From Lindgomyces ingoldianus (lineage: Eukaryota; Ascomycota; Dothideomycetes; Pleosporales; Lindgomycetaceae), in contig NW_022985172.1 of NCBI RefSeq assembly GCF_010093535.1, positions 922,766-968,876 of the forward strand: a stretch of 46,111 nucleotides of DNA, in the 5' to 3' direction. Shown here piece after piece: positions 12,701 to 23,657 of the stretch (the stretch's first letter is position 1; every line of letters begins with the position of its first letter). The notes under the pieces were generated by a model that was given only the letters and a program-made list of their open reading frames with translations, ran no database searches and was not told where the DNA came from. The translations under genes were made by a program, and so were the position numbers.

Positions 12701-14728
12701 TTATAGTAGTTTTAAGAGACTATTATTTTTAAGTTAGTGTGTTTTTAGAGAGCTAAAGCTTAGTCTATATTAGAAATTGTAACTGTGTAGATTTTATAAT
12801 CTAGTTATTAAGCTAAGGTTATAAATAGGGCAGGTTCTATATAGCAGATGTCTATCTGCTGTTTAAGTCCTAGTTTATGTCTAAATTAAGTAGGTAAAAG
12901 TTTTTTAAAGGCTTTCTCTTCTTTAGGTTTAAGTAGTTGTTAAATTATTTTATATAGCTTATTTTAGTAAAAGGCCTAGCTTATTAGCTTTACTTAGGTA
13001 GTTCTTTTTTAAGTTATTAAAAAGTAGGTCTAAAGACCTTCTATATTAAGTGCTATTTAGGTGTTGTTTAGGTGTAAGCGTAAGTATACATTTTAGTATT
13101 AAGAAGAGTTAAAGTTTAGAACTTACTCTTAGTAATTAAAGGCAACTTTATGCTAATACAGCTATAGTTATCTTAGAATTAAGTTATAACATTCTATGTT
13201 TATTACATAAAGCTTAATTTGCTCCTTATAGTGTTAGTAAGTAATTATAATAGTTATAGTATAAAAAATAAAACTTTTTTTAAGTTATTTTCTATTAAAT
13301 CTAGTTAGGTAAATTATTTAGGTAAGTAGTATTAATTAAAGATTTAGTTTACATGCTAGTTTTTTATTAATATAACTTATGCTATTTGCTTTTAAGTTAA
13401 TAAAAGCTTATATTAAAGCTAATATAGTTTTTTATTATAAATATATAAAAATATTAACTTAGTACTTTTAGTTATTAGTAGGGGACTTAGCCTATAAGTT
13501 AGTAGAGATCTAGTGTTAAATTAGTTCTAAGAGAGCAACTTAGCTCTAGAATAAGCCTTTTTACAGGCTTCTACTGCTATAGCTGCAGCTACGTTAAGAG
13601 TAGTAAAGAGAATTAAGGCTTAAATATAAGTTAGAGCTTTTATAAAAATAAAATTAAAATAGTAAGAATCTTTAATAAGTGCTAGTAGCGCTACTTACAC
13701 AGACTTAAAAAAGGAGAATAAAGTAATTTTAGAAAATATAACTATGCTTACTACACTTAAAGTATTAACTTTTTTTTTTATAATTTTTACACTTTCTAGA
13801 ACTAACTAAAGCATAATTTAAATTAATTTTTATTACATTAAGGTTCTTATTTACAACTGCGCTAGTTTAGGGGTGTATTAAGGCTTATACAGGGAGGAAC
13901 CTTATGTTATTATTATAGGTAGTAATTAGGTTTACATACATGTTAAGGTTGTTTAGGAGGGGTTCTTCTACTATAGCGTGTTACAGTTTAGTTAAGAGAG
14001 AGTTATATAAAGCTATAATTAGACCTATCTTATTTAGGCCTATATTAAATGTAAGTTAGTAAAACTTAGTAAAGTGTAAAGTAAAACTTTTTTTTTTTTA
14101 TTATAAAGTGTTTAGGCAACTTAGAGCTGTTAACTTTTTATTTAAGTCTTTATAAGTTACTTATAAAAACACTATAAATTAATCTAAGTTAATAATATTC
14201 TTATTTATTAGTAAGTTAATTAAGGCTGTTATGTTATAGTTAAGTTAAGAGTAAGTATATAGTAACTAAAAGCATTTAAAGGGGAATTAGTCTATGTTTT
14301 CTTTAAGTTTATATTAGAGCTTATGTAGGAAGAAAGGTAGGTCTTTTTATTTTTTATTAAACAGTAGGGGATTAAAGAGTTAGTTAGATTTTATTACTAG
14401 GTTAGAAAAGTTACAAGTTATAAGTAGTGTTAAGTAGAAAAGAGTTAAGCTATCTCTAGACTTTTAAGTAAGCTTTAAGGCTAGTAAGTTTTTAGTTCTT
14501 ACTACTATAACAAAAGTTAAGGCAGAAATAAACTACTTAATAATGTAAAGCTATTTTTTAAAGTTTTTTTAAAAAGCTTTAAAGCTTATAACATAGTAGC
14601 TTTTTTATAAAGTAAGTGCTTTTTAAAAGGCTTTTTAGCTTACTTTAATAGCTTAAAGTTGTGTAAGTACTAAGCTTATTAGATTAGATTTAGAGGCTAT
14701 TCTTAGCTAAAGTTTTAATATAACATAA
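9702..14728 (-). pseudogene. gag-pol remnant of gypsy copy A
   Basis: Read on the minus strand this region parallels the pol of copy B almost base for base. The RT text lies around 12700-11950, with the counterpart of the copy B PFSLANTP region just before 12240. RNase H follows at about 11700-11450. The integrase zinc region is at about 11045-10940, with the complement of GGACACCTAGGCAAAGGAAA, next to TAGCGTACAGTATAG. A DRGT-Q-F-type integrase motif lies around 10660, and a chromodomain-like C-terminus at about 9960-9830. The frames are destroyed by RIP-type stops. The gag portion next to the 5' LTR could not be resolved. Confidence 0.7.
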
Positions 14729-15046
14729 TGTTATAATTATGCATAAGTAAGGTTATAGAGCTTTACAAAGGTCTAGTTTAATTACTATGTAAGGTATTAT
14801 AGTAAGTATAAGATGTTATGTAAGGAACAGAAAGGTTTAGAAAAAAGTTAGTAATTAAATACTTAGCTTAGAAGTCTAAGCACTTTAAGTATAAATTAAG
14901 CCTGTTCTAGGTTTAGTTAGTGTTAAGGCAGTTTATGCTTAAGTTTATATCTGTGTTGTGTTGTGTTTGTGTTAGACGTGCACTAATAATACTCTAGTAC
15001 GCGTCTAATACAGTTATGTCTGGGATCTGGGGAGGATACTGTGACA
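14729..15046 (-). repeat. 5' LTR of gypsy copy A
   Basis: This 318-bp LTR is the pair of 9381-9698. Here the inner edge is the mutated one (TGTTATAATTATGCATAAG) and the outer edge at 15046 is clean (TCTGGGATCTGGGG, then ACTGTGACA). In the minus-strand sense it precedes the internal region and would have held the promoter. Confidence 0.9.
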
Positions 15047-15955
15047 GAGCCTAGCTTTTAGAGTTAGCTTGTAGACTGCCTCTATTACTACTTCTATTAG
15101 CCTATTTATCTGTTACTATACACTGCCTTTTATTAGTTTAGCTTTAAGTGTCTTTTTAACTTTTATTTATATTACTTTTTATAGTGCATTTTTAAATAAT
15201 AGTCTTACTTCTACTTACTATTTTAAAGTGTTTATATTAAAAGTTATTTTAATTACTTTATAATTTAACTTATGTTCTGTCTTATAAACTTTATAGTATA
15301 GTGCTGTAGCTACTAGGTTATTTAAGGTTAGCATTAAATTAATAGTGCTTTTACTTATTTTTTACTGCTATGTTTTTATGCTCTTAGGAAGTAAGCTATA
15401 GAGTAAATAGTTTACTATAAAGTGTATAATAAAGTTTACTTTACTTTAGTAAGTGTTTAACATATTATTCTCTTTTTATAATTAGTTATGTTAGTTAAAA
15501 TTACCTGCTAGAACTATATCTACTTATGTTCTAGTTTAGTTATGTGCAGTTTAAATTAGAGTTTAAATATAATTTATTATTTTTTTTAGTGCTTACTTAT
15601 TTTTTATCTTAATATAGACTAACACTACTAGGACTGTTTAACTAGGTAGTTGTAGTGTTGCTGCTGTAAGGTCTAGTGACTGTACTAGCAGCTGTTTAGC
15701 CTTAATGTCTTTCTATATCTAGAGCATACTCTAGAAGGGCCACCTTCTGTCTCTACATGCAGTTAGCGTAAATTTAGCCTAGTAGGTGTGTTTAGCTAGT
15801 GTTGTAATAATTCTCTCTTTTTTATTCTTTTACATATAAGGTTTTTAAATAGCTAATATAGTAAAGTCTTATAGTTACTTCTTATTTATTACACTATGTA
15901 GTACCTTATGTTTTTTTTCTGCATTAAGTTAGAATATCTTAAGCGTCCTAGGCAT
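15047..15955 (-). pseudogene. LINE ORF2, 5' part: AP-type endonuclease
   Basis: ORF2 appears to start at the ATG complementary to 15953-15955, 8 nt before the ORF1 frame closes (stop at 15950-15948), a typical Tad-like overlap. The minus-strand reading begins RTLKIF and LN, then LAI-KPYM, RRWPF, DIVLAGNFN and STINLMLT, and ends with TEHKLNYK. These match the endonuclease order of Tad1 LINEs: L..N.RK, A.QEP, GRWAF, DVVLAGDFN, STIDLVL and EHGSDHRA. The catalytic Asp in DFN reads Asn and the SDH region is changed. The frame is cut by gypsy copy A at 15047. Confidence 0.7.
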
Positions 15956-16085
15956 CCTGACTAGGGTATAGCACTTGACAGTTCCTAGAGAAAGATTCAT
16001 AGGGGCCCCCACAGGGTATGCATTGAGGGACCATTACTTGGCATTCGCTGTGGTAGTGTCCTTCGCTGGCGCACCTAGTCTTGCA
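15948..16085 (-). pseudogene. LINE ORF1 C-terminal fragment with CCHC zinc knuckles
   Basis: The minus strand has an uninterrupted 45-codon reading ending in TAG at 15950-15948. It contains Cys-x3-Cys-x4-His-x4-Cys (CKTRC...GHYHSEC) followed by a second Cys/His-like cluster (CIPCGG...SRNC). This is the gag-like nucleic-acid-binding end of LINE ORF1. Upstream of 16085 the frame runs into a TGA and unrelated sequence, so ORF1 is truncated there. Unlike ORF2, the fragment keeps CG and CA pairs. The ORF1 near the window end breaks in the equivalent knuckle from the other side, but the two are not the same locus. Confidence 0.65.
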
Positions 16086-16099
16086 TGAGCTGATGAGGG

Positions 16100-16476
16100 G
16101 TCATATAGAAAGCGAGTCGACAAGGTAGTGAGATCTAAACAAGGTGGATTGAACGAGTGTATTATAAGGTCTAAGGAGCTCGATAGAGCTCTAAGCTGAC
16201 TATATTTATCTTAGCTAGCTCAGACGTGAGGAGAGAACTGAGGACGCACAAACCACCATGCATATTGCTACTCTAAATAGAGTATGGCCTAGAGGGTTAG
16301 TAGTTTCTAACCCCTGTTAGTAGCGTTTCTTTTCTTAGCTGTCTAAAGGACTTTTGTAATTTTCTCTATAAATTAACCTACTTTAAAAGCTAAATATCAT
16401 GTTGTAATTTATAATAGTATAATAAGTTTATTATTAACAGCCTTTAAAATTTAATATAACATGTAGATTTATAGTA
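16100..16476 (+). repeat. Un-RIPped to partly RIPped island sharing a repeat with 44180-44350
   Basis: From about 16200 (TATATTTATCTTAGC, GCTCAGACG, GGAGAGA) to about 16360 (GTCTAAAGGACTTTTGTAAT) this strand aligns with the minus strand of 44350-44180 (TTTATCTCAGC, GCTCAGACGGG, GGAGAGA ... GTCTGAGGGACTTTTGTGAT). The differences are mostly C-to-T and G-to-A. The block contains inverted ends (CTCAGACG... and ...GTCTAAAG). The 5' part (16100-16310) is GC-balanced and the rest fades into AT-rich DNA. No coding potential was recognised. A solo LTR or the edge of the element carrying the DUF6589-like gene are both possible. Confidence 0.45.
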
Positions 16477-17111
16477 ATGTACTTCACAGGCGAGTTGCTT
16501 ACACACCTAAGTTGCTTACTTTTGCTAAGACCCTACTAAACTACCCTTTCTACACTAATGCATTCTCCACAACACTACTTAGACGTGCTAAAAGAATATT
16601 AGATATAGCTTACACTCTAAGCTTTTAAACAAGACATAAAACTTTTAAAGAAATGTGCTATAGCTATATACAAAGTTTTATAAAAAATAATAAATAACTA
16701 TAGCACTAGACAACTTTTATAAGCTAATTTTATAGCTAAATTATAAAGGCTAGGTAATAAAAAGAAGTAGGTAATTATTAAAACTATACTAAAGCTATAT
16801 GCGCAAGAAATTTCCTTTTAGATAGCATTTATAGCTAATATAGCTAATTCTTTGCATACTAAGCATAATCTAGGCTATGTTTATATAAACTAGCCTAGTA
16901 CATTTATAAAGTGTTATTTAAAGCTTAAAGTAAAGTTTTAAGTGTTAGTATAGTTAAAAAATATTTAGCTAATTATAAACTTTATTTTACTAAAGTTGTA
17001 TGTGTTATTATCTTAGATGCTATACTTAGCTTTAATATTTTCTATAAGGCTAAACCTGCTTTAAATTACTCTAGAACTCTTATAAAAAGCTTTTTTATAG
17101 TTATACTTATA

Positions 17112-17429
17112 TGTCACGGTATCCTCCCCGGATCCCAGACATAACTGTATTAGACGCGTACTAGAGTATTATTAGTGCACGTCTAACATAAACACAACAC
17201 AACATAGACATAAACTTAAGCATAAACTGCCTTAACACTAACTAAACCTAAAATAGGCTTAATTTATACCTAAAGCGCTTAGACTTCTAAGCTAAGTATT
17301 TAATTACTAATTTCCTTTTAAACTTTCTTATTTCTTATATAATATTTTATACTTACTATAATACCTTACATAGTAATTAAACTAGACCTTTGTAAAGCTT
17401 TATAACCTTACTTATACATAATTATAACA
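17112..17429 (+). repeat. 5' LTR of gypsy copy B
   Basis: This is a 318-bp LTR. Its outer edge is clean (TGTCACGGTATCCTCCCC) and its inner edge is mutated (CTTATACATAATTATAACA, compared with CTTGTGCACAATTGTAACA in the 3' LTR). Confidence 0.92.
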
Positions 17430-20400
17430 TTACATTATGTTAAAACTTTAGCTAAGAATAGCCTCTAAATTTAATCTAATAAGCTTAGTACTTACATAAC
17501 TTTAAGCTATTAAAGTAAGCTAAAAAGCCTTTTAAAAAGTGCTTACTTTATAAAAAAGCTGCTATGTTGTAAGCTTTAAAGCTTTTTAAAAAAACTTTAA
17601 AAAATAGCTTTATGTTATTAAGCAGTCTATTTCTGCCTTAACTTTTATTATAGTAGTAAAAACTAAGAACTTACTAGCCTTAAAGCTTACCTAGAAGTCT
17701 AGAGATAGCTTAACTTTTTCCTATTTAACACTGCCTATAACCTGTAACTCTTTTAACTTAGTAATAAAATCTAACTAACTTCTTAATCCCCTGCTGTTTA
17801 ATAAAAAATAAAAAGACCTACTTTTCTTTTTACATAAGCTTTAATATAAACTTAAAAAAAATATAGACTAATTTTCTTCTAAACACTTTTAGTTATTATA
17901 TGCCTACTTTTAACTTAACTATAATATAATAGCCTTAATTAACTTACTAATAAATAAAAATATTATTAACTTAAATTAATTTATAGTGTTTTTATAAGTA
18001 ACTTATAAAGACTTAAATTAATTTATAGTGTTTTTATAAGTAACTTATAAAAACTTAAATAAAAAGTTAACAGCCCTAAGTTGCCTAAACACTTTATAAT
18101 AAAAAAAAAGTTTTACTTTACACTTTACTAAGTTCTACTAACTTGCATTTAATATAGGCTTAAATAAGATAGGTCTAATTATAGCTTTATGTAACTCCCT
18201 TTTAACTAAACTATAATGTGCTATAGTAGGAGAACCCCTTCTAAACAACCTTAACATGTATGTAAACCTAATTGCTACCTATAATAATAATATAAGGTTC
18301 CTTCCTGTATAAGCCCTAATACACCCTTAAACTAGCGCAGTTATAAATAAGGACTCTAATGTAATAAAAATTAATTTAAATTATACTTTAGTTAGTTCTA
18401 AAAAGTGTAAAGATTATAAAAAAAAAAGTTAATACTTTAAGTATAGTAAGCATAGTTATATTTTTTAAAACTGCTTTATTTCTCTTTCTTAAGTCTACGC
18501 AAGTAGTGCTGCTAGTACTTATTAAAAAATTTTACTATTTTAATTTTATTTTTATAAGAGCTTTAACTTATATTTAAGCTCTAATCTTTCTTGCTACTCT
18601 TAACATAGCTGCAGCTATAGTAGTAGAAGCCTGTAAAAAGGCTTATTTTAGGGCTAAGTTACTCTCTAGGACTAATTTAACACTAGATCTTTACTAACTT
18701 ATAAGCTAAGTTCTCTACTAATAACTAAAAGTACTAAGTTAATATTCTTATATATTTATAATAAAAAACTATATTAGCTTTAATATAAGCTCTTATTAAC
18801 TTAAGAGTAAATAGCATAGGTTACATTAATAAAGAACTAGCATATAAACTAAATCTTTAATTAACACTACTTACTTAAATAATTTACTTAACTAGATTTA
18901 ATAGAAAATAACTTAAAAAAAGTTCTATTTTTTATACTATAACTATTATAATTACCTACTAACACTATAAGAAGTAGATTAAGCTCTATGTAATAAACAT
19001 AAAATGTTATAACTTAATTCTAGAACAACTATAGCTATATTAGCATAAAGTTGCCTTTAATTACTAAAAGTAAGTTTTAAACTTTAACTTTTTTTAATGC
19101 TAAGATATATGCTTATACTTACACTTAAATAACACTTAAATAGCACTTAATATAAAAGGTTTTTAAACCTACTTTTTAATAACTTAAAAAAGAACTACTT
19201 AAGTAAGGCTAATAAGCTAGGCCTTTTACTAAAATAAGCTATATAAAATAATTTAATAACTGCTTAAACTTAAAAAAAAAAAGCCTTTAAGAAACTTTTA
19301 CTTACTTAATTTAGACATAAACTAGGACTTAAATAGTAAATAGACATCTGCTATATAAGACCTGCTCTATTTATAACTCTAGCTTAATAACTAGATTATA
19401 AAATCTATATAGTTATAATTTCTAATATAGACTAAGCTTTAGCTCTCTAAAAACACACTAACTTAAGAATAATAGTCCTTTAAAACTACTATAACTTATT
19501 ACATGTCTTTTTTTAAGATAAGTCTAATAAGCTTTTAATATAATGTCTATATAATTACTAAATAACTTTTAAGCCTAGTAAAAAACCTAGTTATAGGCTA
19601 CTATATAAGATGTTACTAAATAAATTAAAAGTGCTCTAAAAATACCTTAATAAAAACTTAAAAAAAGAGTTTATTTAAGCTAGCTTCTTACTAGTAGTGT
19701 TACTTATACTATTTATAAAGAAATTTAAAAGTAGGCTTTAATTCTGCATTAACTACTAAGAACTAAATACTGTTACTATTAAAAACTAATACTTAATTTC
19801 TTTTTTATAAAAAACTCTAAGCTAACTAAGTAAAGTAAAGTATTTTATAAAGTTAAATATTATTACTACTTTTAATAAGCTAAAGATAGCAAAAGGTAAT
19901 AAGTAGCTAATAGCGTTTTAGACCTAATATAGACTATTTAAGTACCTAGTAATGCCCTTTAGCTTAGCTAACACGCCTAGTACTTTTTAACATTTTATAA
20001 ACAACTTGCTCTAACCTTACCTAGACATGTTCTGCACTGCGTATATTAATAATATTCTAATTTACAGTAATAGCCTTTTAAAGCACAAACAGCATGTACA
20101 CTTAGTGCTAAAGGCTATAGAAGAAGTAGGTCTGTAACTTAACATAGATAAATATAAGTTCTACTAATTAAAGGTTATGTATTTAGAATATATAATCTCT
20201 ATAAATAGCATCTAAATAGACCTTATTAAGGTTTAAACTATGCTAGATTAGTAATACCTAAAGAATATAAAGACTGTTTAAGCCTTTATAAGATTTACTA
20301 ACTTTTACTAATAATTTATTAATAACTTTTTGCAGCTAGTAAGCCCTATAATTGCACTTACTAAGAAAGAGGTTTAATTTAACTTTAACTTAAATTACTA

Positions 20401-22479
20401 ATAGTTTTTTAACTAGCTAAAGAAAGCTTTTACTAAAGCTTTAATACTTTACTACTTTAACTTTAAACTACTAATACTTGTAGAAGCTAATGCCTTAGAC
20501 TATGTAGTAGCAGGAGTTCTTTTCTAGACTAAGCTAGATAGGACTATTAGGCCTATTATATACTTCTTAAAAAGAATAAGTCTTGTAGAAGGTAATTATA
20601 AGATCTACAACAAAAAATTGCTTACTATAGTACGCTACTTTAAACAATAGCAACCTAAACTAGAAAGTGCAGCGCATCTAATACAGGTCCTATCTAACTA
20701 TAAGAACTTGTAGTACTTTGTAACTATAAAACAACTTAGCTACTAATAAGCCTATTAGTCTAAATACTTATTTTATTTTAATTTTAAGATTACTTATTAT
20801 CTTAGTTAAGACAAAGAGAAACTAGATGCCTTTATAAGGCAATTCTAAAACGTCCTTGCTTAGAAAGAAGTGTAAAAAGCTTAACACTAAACTCTACTTT
20901 AACTTAAGCTATTTTTAAACCTTAACTTAAACAAAATAAATTAAATAATTAATTAGATTATTACTAATAAGTATTTAAATAATAAATTTATTTAAGAAAC
21001 CTTAGACCTGCTTTAAAACAGCGCTAGTTAGTTAAAGAAGGTAACACTAGCTAACTATAAAAACTAAAATAGTAAGCTGTATTACTATAACTAACTTATA
21101 ATTCTTAATTCTAACAAACTAAGAATTAAACTACTCTAAATTATACACAACTTACCTGTTAGAGGACACTTAGGCAGAGAAAAGACTCTTAACCTACTAC
21201 AGAGAGAGTACTACTAGCCCTGCATGTTCTATACTGTACGCTAATATGTATTATGTTGCTATACTTGCTGTAAAGTAAAGGCCTCTTAAAAAAAGTATAA
21301 TAGCTTGCTTAAACTACTTCTAATTCTTAAATAAGCTTAAAAAAACATATTAATTAATTTTATTATAAACCTACTTTTATTTAAAAAGTATATAAATATT
21401 ATAGTAGTTATTAATTGCTTAACTAAGTATTAACACTTAATACTATATTTTTTTATAACTGCCTCTAATATAGCTTAGTTATTCTACTAATACATATAAG
21501 TTTACTATAGCCTGCCTAACATAATTATATTAGACAGAGGTACACAGTTTGTCTTAGCCTTCTAGGACAAACTCTATAAACAGCTCTAAATTATCCTCTA
21601 TCTATTTACAGCTTTTTACTTAGAGACTAACAGCTAGACTAAGAATGTAAACACTGTAATAAAATAAGTTCTATAAGCATACACAAACTACTAGTAGGAT
21701 AACTAGGTAAAATAGTTAGCTATAGCATAGTTTAAAGCTAATAACATAACATCTAAATTAACATAAGTATCCCTGTTTTTAGCAAACTATAGATACTACT
21801 TCTAAATAAGATTTAAACTACTTTTAAATACCCTCTAACTAACTTATTAATTTATATAAGTAATAAATGTAAATAGACTTATTAATAAAATCTAAAATAT
21901 ATCTAAATACATTTATAAAAAGCTTACATAAGCTTAAGCTTTTTAATAAAAGTACATAAACTAATTCTAAACTCCTACCCCTGTGTATGCAGCTAGCAAG
22001 AAAGTCTAGCTAGACACTAGAAATATCTAAATAAACTAATAATTAAAAAAACTTAATTAAAAAAACTTTAGCTTTTTTATAGTAGCTTATATAGTTTTAT
22101 TACACACTTACTAATTAATCCTACCTAACAGTATAAAGATACACCCTGTGTTCTATGTATTATTGCTGCGCTAAGTAGCCCCTAAATCTAACTATCTACT
22201 TAGATAGCTAAACCTGCTACCTAAACTTATTATTATAAATAATAAACTAGAATATATTATAAAAGACATTAAATAGATTTAGTTTAATAAAAAAAAATGT
22301 ATTTATAAATACCTTATAAAATAGACTAGATATAACAAACTGTTATAGAAACCTATAGAAGCCTTATAAGAGAACTCTATAGTAACCTAATTCTACACTT
22401 AATACCTATTTAAACTAAACCTGTACTCTAATAAAAACAACCTAATGCTAAAACTACTAGTGTAAAGGATTCCCTTCCT
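17430..22479 (+). pseudogene. gag-pol remnant of gypsy copy B: RT, RNase H, integrase, chromodomain
   Basis: Read through stops, the plus strand gives a Ty3/gypsy pol. The RT lies at about 19690-20230, with VMPFSLANTPSTF and YINNILIYS in place of a YxDDILIYS active site (both Asp read Asn). RNase H is at about 20440-20620, with EANALDYVVAGVL. The integrase HHCC region is at about 21140-21270 (VRGHLGREKTLNLLQR, YVLCCYTCCKVK). The integrase core is at about 21350-21560 (INIIVVINCLTKY, DRGTQF). A chromodomain-like end lies at about 22240-22370 (LEYIIKDIK, KPIEAL), placing it with chromoviruses. A gag region must lie at about 17450-18900 but is too decayed to show motifs. The frame is broken throughout by RIP-type stops. 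Confidence 0.8.
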
Positions 22480-22493
22480 AATAAAGGGGGGGG
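22480..22493 (+). other. Polypurine tract of gypsy copy B
   Basis: AATAAAGGGGGGGG lies 3 bp before the 3' LTR, the normal site for priming plus-strand synthesis. The complementary tract is present in copy A next to its 3' LTR. Confidence 0.8.
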
Positions 22494-22496
22494 TAC

Positions 22497-22814
22497 TGTC
22501 ACAGTATCCTCCCTAGATCCTAGACATAACTATATTAGACGTGTACTAGAGTATTAGTAGTGCACGTTTAACATAAATATAACATAATATAGACATAAAC
22601 TTAAGCATAAACTACCTTAACACTAACTAAACCTAGAACAGGCTTAATTTATACCTAAAGCGCTTAGACTTTTAAGCTAAGTATTTAATTGCTAATTTCC
22701 TTCTAAACTTTTTTATTCCTCACATAACGTCTTGTACCTACTATAATACCTCACGTAGTAATTAAACCAGACCTCTGTGAAGCTCTATAACCTTACTTGT
22801 GCACAATTGTAACA
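22497..22814 (+). repeat. 3' LTR of gypsy copy B
   Basis: This 318-bp LTR starts TGTCACAGTATCCTCCCTAG, the inner edge with changes relative to the 5' LTR. It ends at the clean outer edge CTTGTGCACAATTGTAACA. It is followed by the TTATA duplication. Confidence 0.92.
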
Positions 22815-23287
22815 TTATACTTAAATGTTACTTTAAGCTCTAAATAACGCTTTATAAACATACTAGGCTAGTTTATATAAATATAGCCTAGATTATGCTT
22901 AGCGCGCAAAGAATTAGCTATAAATGCTATAAATGCTATCTAAGAGGAAATTTCTTACGCATATAGCTTAAGTATAGTCTTAATAATTACCTACTTTTTT
23001 TTATTACTTAGCCTTTATAATTTAGCTGTAGAATTAGCTTATAAAGGTTATCTAGTGCTATAGTTATTTATTATTTTTTATAAGACTTTATACATAGCTA
23101 TAGCATATTTTTTTAAAAGTTTTATGTTTTGTTTAAAAGCTTAAAGTGTAAGCTGTATCTAACATTTTTTTTAGCGCATCTAAGTAGTGTTGTAGGGAAT
23201 GTATTAGTGTAAGAAGGGTAGTTTAGTAGGGTCTTAGCAAAAGTAAGTAACTTAGGTGTGTAAGTAACTTGCCTATAAAGTACGTTA

Positions 23288-23655
23288 AGTTTTAATTAAG
23301 CTTATTTTTAATAAAATTTAAATAGCTTAAAGGCATTAAAAATCTAAATATATGTAAAAAAACAACTTATCTATACCTTAATTTTACGCGCCACGCAGAA
23401 GCCCCTCTAAGAACCCCCCCTCTAAGAACATCTACAACTACTATGTTCTATTACACTAAACCTAGTACGCTATATATTATTACTACTATAAAACACCTTT
23501 AGTTCTTAAACTATAAAAAATTATATTAAGTATTAACTTTTAGTGTAGTAAGTAATTTATTAAGTTTACTTTATTAGTAGTTATTTAGCTAATCTCTTTT
23601 TTACTACTATAGCTTTAGCTAGAATAAAGAAAAAAAGTAAAAAAAAATATATATA
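23288..23655. other. AT-rich spacer, no gene seen
   Basis: This is about 370 bp between foldback copies 1 and 2. A small GC patch at about 23385-23430 (CGCGCCACGCAGAAG, GAACCCCCC) stands out, but no frame or motif was recognised. Confidence 0.5.
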
Positions 23656-23657
23656 TA

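Larger units (their letters stand above)
9381..15046 (-). mobile_element. Ty3/gypsy LTR retrotransposon (chromovirus-like), copy A
   Basis: The element is 5666 bp long, starts TGTCACGATT and ends ACTGTGACA. It is flanked by a perfect 5-bp target duplication GAGCC (9376-9380 and 15047-15051). Two 318-bp LTRs bound a decayed internal region that parallels copy B (17112-22814) in reverse orientation. It lies inside LINE ORF2, between endonuclease and RT, so it is younger than the LINE. Its polypurine tract (GGGGGGG on the minus strand, complement of 9702-9708) adjoins the LTR at 9381-9698, which is therefore the 3' LTR. Confidence 0.9.
6230..16085 (-). mobile_element. Tad-like LINE (non-LTR retrotransposon), split by gypsy copy A
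   Basis: On the minus strand the order is: the end of ORF1 (16085-15948), then ORF2 with an AP-type endonuclease (15955-15047), a 5.7-kb LTR element, then reverse transcriptase (about 9375-8000), RNase H (about 7450-7000) and a C-terminal tail to about 6520. This is the order of fungal Tad1-clade LINEs. Without the inserted element, ORF2 would span roughly 3.8-4 kb, normal for the family. A (GAT)n tract at 6232-6247 on the plus strand, ATC repeats on the element strand, may mark its 3' tail. The element is 5'-truncated or interrupted at about 16085. Most of it is RIP-mutated, except its 5' edge. Confidence 0.75.
17112..22814 (+). mobile_element. Ty3/gypsy LTR retrotransposon (chromovirus-like), copy B
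   Basis: The 5703-bp element starts TGTCACGGTATCC and ends TTGTAACA, with a perfect TTATA target duplication (17107-17111 and 22815-22819) and 318-bp LTRs at both ends. A polypurine tract AATAAAGGGGGGGG (22480-22493) precedes the 3' LTR. It is the same family as copy A (9381-15046) but lies in the opposite orientation. It interrupts foldback copy 1. Confidence 0.92.
16477..23285 (+). mobile_element. Foldback (palindromic) Fot1-derived element, copy 1, split by gypsy copy B
   Basis: The ends are ATGTACTTCAC (left, one CG-to-TG change) and AAGTACGT (right), flanked by TA on both sides (16475-16476 and 23286-23287). Removing the 5703-bp gypsy element and one copy of its TTATA duplication leaves 1101 bp, essentially the size of the three uninterrupted copies. 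Its central loop (about 16952-17100) is in the same orientation as copy 3 and opposite to copies 2 and 4. The gypsy insertion lies at the start of the right arm. Confidence 0.9.

Noticed and set aside
16100..16310. Solo LTR on the grounds of TG...CA-like ends
   Set aside because: No convincing ends or target duplication could be placed. It is kept only as an unassigned repeat.
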